This document shows positions 1 through 12,129 of a DNA stretch of 64,000 nucleotides, one piece after another. A model generated the notes under the pieces. That model was not told the origin of the DNA. It was given only the letters and a program-made list of their open reading frames with translations, and ran no database searches. Source of the DNA: Luidia sarsii (lineage: Eukaryota; Echinodermata; Asteroidea; Paxillosida; Luidiidae); contig OX465104.1 in assembly GCA_949987565.1 (NCBI GenBank), positions 386,501-450,500 of the forward strand. The letters run 5' to 3'. The position numbers were made by a program, and so were the translations under genes. Position 1 is the first letter of the stretch, and each line of letters begins with the position of its first letter.

Positions 1-177
1 CAGCATGTAACATGTTATGTGTGTGTACTGGGAATTCTACTAGCTTAACTACATGTACATGTATGGTACTAGGATGATAAATGATAAGATATCTATACAT
101 ACACAACATGTAGGCCTATGTATCAAAGGTTTCATTTCTTTTCAAGATCTAAATATTAGGCCTACATGCGAAGTGTT

Positions 178-300
178 ACATACATGTACATGTACATGTA
201 CATGTACTGTACAGGTACATGCAATATGTGCATGTACATGTACATATGTACAATATGACATGTACATGTACATGTACCGGTACATGTACACTGTATAAAC
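178..300. repeat. (TGTACA)n simple repeat
   Basis: Self-complementary TACATGTACA tract. The same simple sequence recurs throughout the left two thirds. Confidence 0.9.
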
Positions 301-1149
301 ATTCACGTACATGTACTGCACGTATGTATAACTGTCTATAAATGACACTAGAACCATGTGTGTACATTTGCATCCGTCTAATTGATTGATCTGAAAAGGG
401 CCTAAACAGGCCACCATGGCTGGGGGCCATCAGGCAGGAATCCTTTGTACACACATAAGGTAACCGAATACAATTGGTAGACCACAGCATGCATTGGTAA
501 TGCAACACTGTCAATGGCCCCCGGGGTATGGTAGCTCCCACAGAGACCTGGCTGGATCAGTCTTGAATGCAACAAAACTACACAAACTGTATCATGGGGA
601 GTTTCAAGATTCTACATGTACTGTACCTGTCAGGGTTTGGGATGATCTGAGGCAGCGAGTGATGATTTGATAACAACAAGGAGTTGGGTATAATATCATG
701 GTCACAAATCACATTGCCAGGATGATTTGGACCCCTGCCGTGGCACGTTTGAACACAAATACACGTACGTACGTAGGTATGGCAGTATGGTTAGTCCAAG
801 CAAGTTTGGAGGGGAAATACCTGAGATTGTGCTCTAAAATCAGCTCTAGGCCATATGCATGTATTGTAAATTCACTCAATTGAATTTGGATAAATCCAGA
901 ATTCGACCTAAGGCCAAAGGGCCTTTGCTTGAAACATACATTAGGTATACATGTATATCATGAATGATATATGGCCACAGTAATATACATGTATATATCA
1001 TAATGGCCCGCATGTCCTGTACATGTACATGTACAGCTCAGTGGCCTCACAAGGCAGTAAACAAAAGTGGTTGTGAATCTCAAAGGTTCGGGCAGTGCTG
1101 GGGTTAATTGGAATTTGCCAAAGGAAAAAAAAACAGTGGTCGGTTTCTT

Positions 1150-1310
1150 CACACCCATTGTAACTTACAGTCAATAGCAAGACTGTACAGTCAATTGAAA
1201 GACAATGAGCGATGCACAAAAACGAGATGGACAATTTCAATTTACGATGGGTTATCAATCATAAGTTGAGTTACGATGCATCGTAAGGCTTTGTGAAATC
1301 CAGCCCAGAA
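1150..1310. mobile_element. Fold-back MITE, 'TTACGATG' family
   Basis: Inverted-repeat element with TAACTTACAGTCAATAGCAA, internal AATGAGCGATGCACAAAAAC and right end GATGCATCGTAAGGCTTTGT-GAAATCCAGCCC. Matches other copies at 10.93, 43.99, 48.31 and 51.12 kb. Confidence 0.75.
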
Positions 1311-1654
1311 CAGTCAAAGGAAACATTTATCCATACAAAGAAATTGACTTCATTCAGCCTTTGAGAAAGAGCCAGCTGAGATGGAAATGTCGGGCCCTCT
1401 AAATTTTGGAGATTCATAAAAAGTGGATTGAAAACACAATGTCCAAGCAGCTTATTCCCCCTGAGACACTCTCGATATTCAAAACAGAAACAGTAGGCCT
1501 ACAATCATCTTGTGAGTGGAGACTAATTGCATATATCAATTCTGGGAATATTTGCTGACAGCCTACATGGTATCTCTCTCTTTCTGATGGCATCATTATC
1601 TCAATCAACAGCCAGATCTGGGCTGGACAAACCATGCCGCTAATAAGCATGAGT

Positions 1655-2035
1655 CTTTGGGGAGGGGATGGGGGAGGCAGGGAGGGAGGCAGGGGAGGGA
1701 GGGGAGGGAGGGAATGGGAGGGAGGAAGGGAGGGGGAGGGAGGAAGGGAGGGGAGGCAGGGGATGGAGGGAGGAAGGGAGGCAGGCAGGGGAGGAAGGGA
1801 GGGGGAGGCAGGGAGGGGAGGAAGGGAGGGAGGCAGGGAGGGGAGGGAGGCAGGGAGGGGTGGAAGGGAGGGGGAGGGGGAGGGAGGGGAGGAAGGGAGG
1901 CAGGGAGGAAGAAAGGGAGAGATAGAAAGGGGAACAGAGGGAGTGGGAGGAACAGAGAGAGAGGGAGGAACAGAAGGTGAGAGGGAAGCAGGGAGAGGGA
2001 GGGGGAGAGGGGAAAGGTACCGGTGGGAGAGTAGT
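1655..2035. repeat. GGGAGG/GGAAGG polypurine tract
   Basis: Nearly uninterrupted plus-strand purines with dense GGG runs (GGGAGG, GGGGAGG, GGAAGG). Open frames here are low-complexity artefacts. Could form G-quadruplex or triplex structures. Confidence 0.93.
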
Positions 2036-2274
2036 GGAGGAGGATTTAAGTTGGTGGTCCTCTCAAAAATGGGTCCACCTGAAGTTTGCCTAACAAGCAA
2101 GGACACAGAGCAGGCAGATATGGAGGAAGAAAGGAAGACAATCCAGCCAAAACATGCAGGGATCAATCAAATATGCATCCTGAGAGAGAACTTGATCTAT
2201 CCCTCCCCCTTGAATGATGTCCAATCAGAGATATCTTAATGAGTTTTTGAGGGAAGCTGCTGACTGTCAAGGAC

Positions 2275-3190
2275 ATCACATGGGAGAGGGGAGAACAATC
2301 AGAAATGAGAGACGAGAGGAGAGTGAGGAGGGAGAGGAGACAAGAGAGGGGGAGGGAGATGGAAGACAGAGAGAAATGAGATGAGAGGAAAGGGAGAAAG
2401 GAGAGATCTATAACACAGAGACAGACAAAAAGAGATAAGGCAATAAAGAGACAGGGACAGAGAGAGTTAGAGAAAGGCAGAGGGTGACACAGAGAGACAG
2501 ACAGACAGAGAGGGGCATACAGTGATGCACAGAGAAGAAGGGACAGAGAGAAAGACAGACCAACAGAGAAACAGAGAGGGGCATACAGCAATGCACAGAG
2601 AAAGAGGGACAGAGAGAAAGACAGACCAACAGAGAAACAGAGACAGACAAACAGACAGAGAGACAGACAGATGGGCAGAGGCAGAGAGATAGACAGGGAG
2701 GCAGAGAAAGAGTGATGGAGAGAAAGAGGCAGAGAGAGATGGACAGAGAAACAGAGGGACTGAGAGATAGACGAGAGATGCAGAGAAACTGAGTGACAGA
2801 TTGAGAAATAGAGAGATAGACAGAGATGGACAGAGAAACAGAGAGAGACAGATTGAGAAATAGAGAGATAGACAGAGATGGGCAGAGAAACAGAGGGACT
2901 GAAAGATAGACAAAGAGAAATGCAGAGAAACTGAGAGACAGATTGAGAAATAGAGAGATAGACAGAGATGGACAGAGAAACAGAGAGAGACAGATTGAGA
3001 AATAGAGAGATAGACAGAGATGGACAGAGAAATTGAGAGAGACAGATTGAGAAATAGAGAGATAGACAGAGATGGACAGAGAAACAGAGAGAGACAGATT
3101 GAGAAATAGAGAGATAGACAGAGATGGACAGAGAAATTGAGAGAGACAGATTGAGAAATAGAGAGATAGACAGAGATGGACAGAGATATG
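2275..3190. repeat. GACAGAGA-rich minisatellite with ~52-bp period
   Basis: Purine-dominated array; the right part (2,795-3,185) has a clear ~52-bp unit, CAGATTGAGAAATAGAGAGA then TAGACAGAGATGGACAGAGA. The long minus-strand open frames 2163-3521 and 2467-3288 are Ser/Leu/Cys repeats from this array, not genes. Confidence 0.93.
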
Positions 3191-6100
3191 GAGATGGTTT
3201 TCCTTTTCTGCCCACCCTCTCCCAACTGAGGGTTGAATCCTCGTGATCGATGACTAATAAGGGCCCTTGGCCGTCCCAGTTTCCCCAACTGGGGAGGTGA
3301 GGGGGGAGGAGGAGGCGCACAGAGGAGGAGGATTCTGATTTAAAATATTGATGAGCACCGGCAGAGACGGAGACGTGCTGCTTACTAATTGCCCAAAGTG
3401 AGCCGTTAACCCAAAGTGCATGAAACCAGTTCATTACTGGTGGCCGGCTGGCCATTACAATATGCATATGGAAAATGAAAGGAAAAAAGGGAAGAGTGAA
3501 ATTGAAAATTATAAGTAGCAATCCAGCTCCAGATGTCCCCCAATGGATTTCTGTTTAAGCAGGATGAATCTCATTTAGATTTTTGACTGACTGCCTCGCG
3601 CCTATTGCACGGTCCAGGGATGACAGTTTGGAGTTATTAGGAATGCGGAGTTCAAATGACATTTTCAAAACCAAAACAAAACAGATTTGATTTAAATGGC
3701 TGGGTTGTTGAGACAGCTGCAGCAATGTGGGGAATCACGTTTGGTGTTAGCTGTGGGATGAGTTGGACGTGTTAGGAGAGGCCTTGACTCAAACTTTGGC
3801 CTGAAAAAGTGGCGTGCCTGCGGCCTGCCAATCATTTGCAATGTGCTCTGTGAAAATGAATCACATTGAAGTAAAATCAAGACCAGCAATTTACATCACA
3901 AAAACTCAATTTCAAGTTCTAGCATTAAAACAATCAAGTTTCTAATCAGCAAATATGAACAAATGGACCCTGACAAAGCAATTAAAACCCAAATCAAAAC
4001 TTCTTTTCTTTTTTCAACAACTTTCAGTCGTCATGTGCATGGGAAAAAAGGACTGTGTGAGAAGTGATTCATTTTTGCACTTCGCATTTTTTCGCAGTCT
4101 GCTGACTATGGGCAGAAGCTAGTGCTTCTCAAACCTCCAGTCCCTCAGTTCTTTTGATGCCCACCAAAAGTTACTTGTTTGGGGGATGTCATCCATGTTT
4201 TTGAATGCTATCTGTAATAATAATACTACAATAATACTCTCATTTATAAAGTTTGTAGACATCATGTACTTTTATATAGCTATAGAGTTCTTTTCTAAGC
4301 CGTAATTGGCCATCAAAACTTGCCTATCTTGGGGGATGCTATCTGTGTTTTTGAATGCTATCTGTAATAATAATACTTTTATTTATAGAGTTTTTTCTGA
4401 GACATAACTGGCCACAAAAAGTTGCTTGTTTGGAAGATGCTATCTGTGTTTTTGAATGCTATCTGTAATAATAATAATTATTTATAGAGTGCTCACAAAC
4501 AATTCCAGGTCTAAGTAATCAAAGGTGTTAAACTGGGTCCAGGATGACACTTACTGATAGACTAAACATCTGCTATGCTGGACGGGCTAGAGGGGGTAAA
4601 AAGTACATTCACAGAGACCGAGTAGGCATTGGTTATGGCCCTCAGATTACTGTAGTACCAATAGCAGTCTGGTATCTAGTATCTGGTTGTTGTTTTTGCC
4701 TTGTCTTTCTACCTTTAAGTAGGGTCCTGACTCCTGATAGAATCCAAATGTCAGGGCCTGTAGATATTTGGGGTTTGTGTCATTTGACTCATTTCAGTTG
4801 GAGAAGAGACGTGATTTTGTCTGTACAGTGCATCAGGAAACAGATCTCTTCAGATACCTTCTAACATGAATCACCCCAAATCTTGGCATTTTCTTAAAAA
4901 GGCATGACCTAGAGTTGAGTGCTAGGCACATTGGTCTTTTGAATATGTCACTCTGCCTTTGAGAAAAGTCCTGCTGGGAATGAAACAGCAAAGTTTGGCA
5001 TTTGGAGGTCATTAAAGTCAGTCAGGAGTTTGAAAAAGTTTGTTTTATTATTATAACTATTCCATGCCTAGCACAGATTGGAAATGATAGTAATACCAAG
5101 GTAATACCAACATGTTGTGAGTTGCTTTACTGATTTAAAAAATCATCACTTTTCAAGTTTTCTTTACTTTTCATCACATCTGGACAAAATGGATAGAAAG
5201 CATTTTTTACATGTGTAAAGGCCATGGCATTCTGATGCTAGCAGGACCTTTCTCAAAGGCAGACTAGTTTGATAGGAGATAGAAATTAATCTACAGGGCC
5301 TGACATTATTCTTTGACTGAAATTTTCAAGATTTGTATTTTGGAGGTCATTCTAGTGAATAGTTTGCACCATTTCTGTGTAATTCTTAGAGTTGGACTGT
5401 ACAATGATGAGGAAAGGAGGTCAGCTCTCAGAATTCAGAGCCATTAATTTTTGTCCGACAGTTTAAAGTAAACCAGAGGGATGCCCATCTTTGGCAAAGT
5501 ACCAACACTGCCACCTTTCCCGCTAAGGAGATATTGTGCCATCAGTTAACAAGCGGCGCCCCCTTGAGGCATGGTGGTGTCATGATTGCGTGGCTCATTG
5601 CGGGAAGGTGTCAGACAGCAATGCAGTTTGCCAGTGGCGTTACGGTGTCAGGCTTCCTGGCCGCTAACTGAGCTCAGTTCCCTTGCCCCGAGGAAGGATG
5701 CGCAGCGAGGTCGCAGACCCATCGCCACAATTTAATTATGATAATTTGTTTCCGATTGCACTTAAAATAAATGTAGCATTAAATGCCAATTTTGTTGGCA
5801 TTGACAACAACAGCATGGATAAGAAATGTCACAAATTGCTGCGCATTTTGAAAATAATAAACTTTGATAGAGGCTATGGAAAGATTTCAGGCCGTTCATG
5901 GTGGAGGTACAGTAGCACCATGGTGGTTTGTAGTGACATACATGTAGTGCTTACAAATAGATATCTTTTGTGGTTTTGAATGTTACCAGCGGACTCTATT
6001 CAGAAGTCGGACACTCACAAAACATACAGTGTATGTTTTTACATGGTATCACAACAAACTACCCTTGAGTGGTTTTGGGAAGGTTTCAGCGAACAATGTT

Positions 6101-6290
6101 TTGATTTTAAATTTTCACCGCGACCCAAACACAAAACCACAAATTACAATAGGCCCCTACATCTACATGTAAGAGTAAGTCCAATTCTGTGATACAAATC
6201 TTTGGGCTCTTACAGTACCTATCGGTATGGTGATTTAAGATTTATCAACATGACATTGACAATATTCAGAGAACTATCTGAGAAGATGTA
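3191..6290. other. Low-repeat non-coding stretch
   Basis: Apart from the array at 4.17-4.50 kb and remnants of the GGTCC repeat near 4.95 and 5.23 kb, I see no gene. The parts at 3,350-3,660 and 5,500-5,900 are repeat-poor and balanced in composition (the latter with homeodomain-like TTTAATTATGATAATT), and could be conserved regulatory DNA, but nothing in the sequence proves it. Confidence 0.4.
4170..4500. repeat. Three degenerate ~125-bp tandem copies
   Basis: TTTTTGAATGCTATCTGTAA followed by TAATAATAC recurs three times with flanking GGGGGATG and TTTATAGAGT segments. Confidence 0.85.
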
Positions 6291-6835
6291 CAGTGTACAT
6301 GTATGAGGAATTCTTAAAAGTCAAACATGTACATGTACCAGTATGTGTACATATATGTACACGTACTGCACCTTTTCAGAAAACTGGCAAATCTTGTTTA
6401 GTGTAATCTGCGATCATTCTCCGCATACTCATTCATTAACCAGGTACATGTATAATTAATTTCAGCCGATAAAATTCCATCCATCGCTGATACTTACCCA
6501 CGTCCGAATAGGAGCACTACTTGAATGTCACAATTTGCAGGTGTGTACGTACATGATGTACATGTAGTCTGCAGACAGGTAGGAATATAGTCAATGCACA
6601 CATACATGTTCTGTACCGGTACATGTAGGCCTACTTGCTGTACATACATTTGTACATGTACATGTATGTATCTATTATACAATGGGCCTTGGTAAAACGA
6701 TTTGGAAAAACAATTTTTGGAAGGATTAGGACTAAATGTACAGCAGGTCTATTTGTTTTGCCAGAAAAACAAGCACAGATTGTTCAAGTCTGTGTAGATG
6801 GATCCATGCAACCCTTTGTGGGAGCTGCCATTGGA

Positions 6836-7295
6836 TGGGGCCATTGACTGGGGGCCATTGGGGTGTCAATCATAAAGGGGGTGGGATGGAATGGCCCCCG
6901 GCTGTGGCAGACTGTGTGGACATGGTCTGATCCATCTGTGGAGGCCATCTAGTCAGTTTCATCTCTGGGAGCTGCCATTGCCTGGGGGCCATTGATATAC
7001 ATGTACATGTACATGTACAGGTGTATAACCAACAGTCTGCCTAGCTTTGGAGTATTCCAAATGATAGGGATGGCCCCCGGCTATGGCAGTTTGCATGGAC
7101 ATGGTCTGATCCATCTGCAGAGGTACATGTACATGTACATGTAATCTAGCCTACATGTACATGTATTTCATCAACGGAGCCACCATTGCCTGGGGGCCAT
7201 TGATGAGCTGAAAACTGACTGTCTGTCTACATGTATGTTTTCTATTTCAATTAATGGTGGAGATTGGGCTCTGATGGCCCCCAACCATGGCAGCC
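6836..7295. repeat. Repeated module with GGGGGCCATTG / ATGGCCCCC blocks
   Basis: At least three copies of a ~160-bp module with GGCCCCCGGCTATGGCAG, GACATGGTCTGATCCATCTG and GAGCTGCCATTGCCTGGGGG. Another, partly inverted, copy is at about 405-560. Confidence 0.75.
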
Positions 7296-8298
7296 TTCAC
7301 AGACCTTGTCCCTTTACCAATCCATGGATCAGGCTCAGCCAGACAAAACCTGGAAATACCGGTTGTGGTTTATCACTAAGTTTCTACATGTAGGCTTGTT
7401 AAGTACAAAGCATTCACCAAGAAACTGGCACCAAACGATTGTTTCTACATACATACAGAGATCCCTGTGGCCTTATAATGGGTTCTTGAGAAATGTGACT
7501 GAAGCATTAGAAGCTCGAGCCTTTCCCTTTATTAAATAAACGGACCTCGTCTGATTCATCTACGGAGACAATCCTTGGTCCATGCACTGAGTTTCTGAGA
7601 AGCGCTGAGCACCTCCATTGCTTGAGCATGTCCATACATGCACGCACAATGGCAGGGTACCGGCAATGCAACCAAAGCTTCGTGTACATGTACAAGTAAT
7701 TGCGTGCATGCCCCAGGGAAATACCAAACAAATCTCACCTATGTCTGCCCCAAAATAACTGGTTGCCTGCATAATGTACTGTGTACCATACATGTACATC
7801 CACACTACCGGTATATTAGAATTACAGTGTGTTACAGAGCCTAGCTGCCCTAGCAGGACCTACATGTATCAGTACTCTTCTCTCAAAGGCATATACTGTA
7901 TATTGTGAATTATATTGAGTAAGGCCATGCTGAGATTGAAATGTCAAGCTTCTAACTTTGTACATTATCGGATAATTCAAGTCAGCATGCAGTGTGCAAC
8001 GTATTTAAAGACTTTATGTTTGAAAATGTGGGATGCAACTGCAAGAAAGTCAATGAACTTATAAATAAATCATCCATAAATATAATGTACATATATGGTG
8101 CATACAAATACATGTATGCAAAGTGTATGCACAAGTACTGTGCTAATCAATTGTAATTTCAGTAGCACTACCCAAAACATGATCTATTTTTTTAGGTATG
8201 TATGTAAATTTGCCTTTCTCAGGAAATCCTTGTAACTATCATATATATAAGTATAGATAAACATAACAGAATTCAGCCATAATGCAAAATAAATGGTT

Positions 8299-8390
8299 CT
8301 GCCTGAGAAAGGTCCTGCTAGGATTGAAACGTCAGGCCCTTTTTTTTTCAGATTCACTTTTTGACCATTTTAGTCAGTAAGCAGTATACT
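8299..8390 (+). repeat. Copy of the GGTCCTGCTAGGAT...GTC repeat
   Basis: GCCTGAGAAAGGTCCTGCTA then GGATTGAAACGTCAGGCCC, followed by the family's usual tail TTTTAGTCAGTAAGCAGT. Confidence 0.8.
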
Positions 8391-8839
8391 GAATGCATTG
8401 CAATATAACCTAAGTTGAAACCTTTGCAAAAGGTGCCCCCTGACTACAATAATGTCTATAAATGCAAATCTCAAACATCCGGGAGTGGGGGGGGGTGGGA
8501 TTGGAACTTCCAGGGTCACTGTCAAAGCCAGAGGAAGTGATGTGCGTTCACTTCCTCCTGAAATGAGAAGAGACCCCAAAAAAGACATCAGTGACAGACC
8601 CAGAATGAAGGAAAATGTTTCACAGCTTAACATTCCCACGACCTCCCTGTGGATAAACATCCAAATTGTTCACATCGCCACAAAATGAAATTTTTGGAGT
8701 CTGGCCAGAAGATATACCGATAAAAGCATGGTAAACATTTTCTATCTTTTTATTTTTTGGGAGGGACAATACAATACTAGGATTGAGGTTTTTGCAGTAT
8801 TGCATATTATAGACTGACAAGAAATGGTTTCTGCGGATA

Positions 8840-9960
8840 TAAAAGAGATAATATCTTACAGCCTAAGGCAGGACAGGCAAGGAGCTAGGTCTATGGGAGA
8901 GGCTTGTCCTGCATGTGATGAAAGGAGGTACCACAGCCCATGGGTTCGGAGGCATTGATGTGGGAATGGAGCGGGTGGAAATATTGGATTGCACGTACAC
9001 TGCATGTACTGTAGCTGACAATGAAATGCTTAAAGGTAGGCATTTACATGAGGTGCTACAAGAATAGCCTTTCACTCCATAGAATGGAGTAAAAGGGAAG
9101 ATGCAGACTAGGTACACTCAGGAGTCAGGGAGCCAGACCTCAATCAACGCACAAAGAAGTTAAGGCGGTATTTAGTCTGCATATAAAACTCCAGTGACAT
9201 ACATGGGCCCTTTACCAAAACCCAGCTTAGACTTTGGCTCCGGAAAAGGGCCCTGTATGGCCACGTGTGATTACTGAAGTAGACAGAGCCCCGACCGGGT
9301 CCGCACCGTAGGCGATGTGACACACTGCACGTGTGAGTCAGGGGATAAGACCCAACTCAGTGGCCCTCAGGGGGAGGCAATGATGAGTGTCTGGATTGCA
9401 GTCAGGAGACAAGACTGATGAGTCTGGATTATGCAGAGCGGATACAAGTGAGAAGTGGCCCCTGCTTTCATGCGTGTGTGCGATCTTAATCTATACTCGG
9501 AGCCCGCGTCCCACAAACCCCAAAGCCAAAGACACCACTGTTACATCTCAAGAGATTGCCTACGGACCATCGGATCATTATAATTGGATGGGAATGGGGT
9601 CGGTTCAATCGTGCTTAATGCAATGCATATCAAAGCGATAGACTCTCTAGCCGTACTCCTTTGGAAGGGAGGTGCGAGTGTAATACATTTTTAATGGCAA
9701 TCACCAAGCACAAGGCCACAGGCCAAGCTAGGGAATTACTTTTTGAAGTTTGTCTTTTGGGGGTTTTAAGTCCCAGACCAGTCAAATTGACTTTGCTATT
9801 TTTGTAGTAATGACTCAATAATGCCTACGGGCAGTCGGGCACAGCAATTTTTATCAAAATCTGAAGACCTCGGGGCAAAAGGAGTGTTGGTCTGATATGA
9901 AGTCACCCAAATATACACAAAAATGTTTCAAATTACTGACTTAATAAAATGACCAAAATG
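8840..9960. other. Non-coding stretch, nothing recognised
   Basis: Mixed sequence with short open frames that lack splice context or recognisable motifs. Confidence 0.4.
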
Positions 9961-10559
9961 CAAATCTCAAAAAAAAAGAGGGCCTGACATTTCAGTCCCA
10001 GCAGAAGCTTTCTCCACTCAAGGACAGAATCTTTCTAATCATTTTCTTTTGAGTTTCTTTCCTTGTTCCTTTTCCTTTCAGTTTTCTCGTATGGAAACCG
10101 CAAGATCATTCCCAGGATTGAAAGTTGGTGAGGTAAAGCCCACCATGCCAGAATGAATGGCGTTGCTGTGAGTGCCAGGGCAGACCCATCACATTACAGT
10201 CACTGATGACATGGCCATGAATCTGATCTGACGAGAAAACCTCATTGGCAAAAACAAAATTGCACACATATCCACCCTGATACCCAACCCACCCCCCTCC
10301 AAAAAACAAGCACACATGTCTTTGCAATCTAATGCAATGATCCCAACATGTTTGTTGTTTGTTTCTTTAGATAGAGCATTTCACAGTCCAAAAAAAATCA
10401 AAACAGGTTTCGCATTCCCTTCGTAAATCCAACTCATTTCCGCATACAATGTGCATGTCATTCACTATTGCGGATTTAGCCACCATTGCTTTCATAAATC
10501 ATATCGTATCTTTGATACAGTGCCCACTGCTATACACATTTGAATCTACCACACTACCT

Positions 10560-10925
10560 GGACCAGCTTGATGCTTCATTGGTTAAGACATCTGCACTAA
10601 GAACGCAGGAGCCATGGGTTCGAATCCCACCTCAGCTGCCTGTAATTCCCCTTCCAACAGGCAATCGGGCAAAGCACTGAGCATTCGGCAATCGGCACCC
10701 CCCTTGAAGTACATTTACATTCTCCCCGACACCATATTAATTCTTTCTTTCCCTTACCGTAGTCCCTTCCCTACTCCTTGCCCTTCACTTTGATCTAACC
10801 CAGTCTGTCAAGTTGTTAACCAGCTGTTAACCTGTCAACAGTATCACATAGCCTCTCCTTCCTACATTGGTCTCTTTCCTTGCCATTCTGCCTTTGAGAA
10901 AGGTCCTTCTAGGATCCAATAAGCA
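10560..10925 (+). mobile_element. tRNA-derived SINE, family 1, with hammerhead-like 3' tail
   Basis: A-box-like TGGTTAAGACATCTGC (about 10,580-10,595) and perfect B-box GGGTTCGAATCCCACC (10,616-10,632) form the tRNA-like head. The body has GGGCAAAGCACTGAGCA and the pyrimidine-rich CCCTACTCCTTGCCC block; the 3' end is CTGCCTTTGAGAAAGGTCCT. It is not a functional tRNA: no acceptor stem pairing or anticodon arm is evident. Confidence 0.7.
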
Positions 10926-11095
10926 GGGGTGCATTTCACCAAGCCTGATGATACACCTTATCTTAACTTACAATGAATAACCCATCGTAGGTTGTAATGC
11001 ATAGTGCATGTATAGTTTCTGTGCATCGCTCATCATCTTGCGATTGATCGTAAGTTACGATGAGTTTGGTGAAATTGACCGCAAACCCTCTAAAA
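10926..11095. mobile_element. Fold-back MITE, 'TTACGATG' family
   Basis: GGTGCATTTCACCAAGCCTG at the left and GTTACGATGAGTTTGGTGAA-ATTGACC at the right; internal CTGTGCATCGCTCATC shared by the family. Confidence 0.78.
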
Positions 11096-11745
11096 TTCTG
11101 AGATTTGTACGATAGTCATTGAAGTCGGCCAGCAACTTGCAACATCGTTGTACTACCGAGTCATTAGGGCCTACATGTACCTCTCTCATTTTCTTTGTAT
11201 TTTTTCACATGAAACACTGCACATGAAAACTGAATCAACTGCAAAAAATGCTAAGTAATGATTAACAGTTCCAACCAAGCCCTGCCAAATCCAATCATGA
11301 TATTCAATGGAATATTCAATGGATGATTTGATGGCTGAATATGAAAAGACCCCTGTGAGGCTTGTGGTTTTCACTGCCATTATCTTGTGCTTTGGTATGG
11401 CGCACAGCCCACACTGCATGACCACAAGTTAGTTCTGAATGCACACTGTGCATATTGTATTACAGTTACCAGTGGTCTGTATTGTGCATTTTGCAGTGCA
11501 TGTACATGTACATGTACAAGGTACATACATGTACAGTACCAACCACTGTATCCACAATATGCTGTACACGTATGCACTTCATCTTGAAGCCAAGTGTGTT
11601 CCTGATTTGTAAGCTACGGTACAAAATGTCTCCACATTTCAACAAATCTAAAGGGCCTGTTATTTCAAACAATTCTTTCTTAAAGGTGATATACAAAAAT
11701 GTTGCAAACTGCTTACTGACTAAAATTACCAAAATGTAAATCTTT

Positions 11746-11840
11746 AAATTTAGTAGGCCTGACGTTTCGATCCTAGCAGGACCTTTCTCAGCCTTTGAGA
11801 AAGGTCCTGCTAGGATCGAAACGTCAGGCCTACTAAATTT
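11746..11840. repeat. Perfect 45-bp-arm hairpin made of two opposed hammerhead-like motifs
   Basis: Left arm 11746-11790 and right arm 11796-11840 are exact reverse complements, with a 5-base loop (GCCTT). Each arm carries the complete GGTCCTGCTAGGATCGAAAC-GTCAGGCC core. Confidence 0.95.
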
Positions 11841-12129
11841 TAAGAATTCTTTGTTAAAGGTAATGCTGGAAGCATACAGCTACTGAAGCATCATGTATTC
11901 ATGTACTGATCTCCCAGTATCAGTACATGCTATATTGCATACCGTACACGTACATGCAAATACTGTATTGCCTATTATTCACAGCTGTTTTTTTAAGCTC
12001 CCCCCCCTCTAAAAAAATTGTAAACACTTTTTTATTGAGATTCTGATATTTCCATTCCAGCAAGGTCATTCTCGGGAGTGTTCTGCCTCTGAGAAAGGTC
12101 CTGCTAGGATCCAAACATTAGGTCACTGG

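Noticed and set aside
1414..2166. Pro/Ser-rich 250-codon minus-strand frame
   Set aside because: Produced by the GGGAGG polypurine array; open in several frames at once.
2163..3521. 452-codon minus-strand open frame
   Set aside because: It is Ser/Leu/Cys low-complexity translation of the GACAGAGA minisatellite, with neighbouring frames equally open; no splice context or domain.
10616..10632. Functional tRNA gene suggested by a perfect B box
   Set aside because: No acceptor or anticodon stem can be paired, and the same block recurs at 45.4 kb with shared non-tRNA flanks, so it is a SINE.
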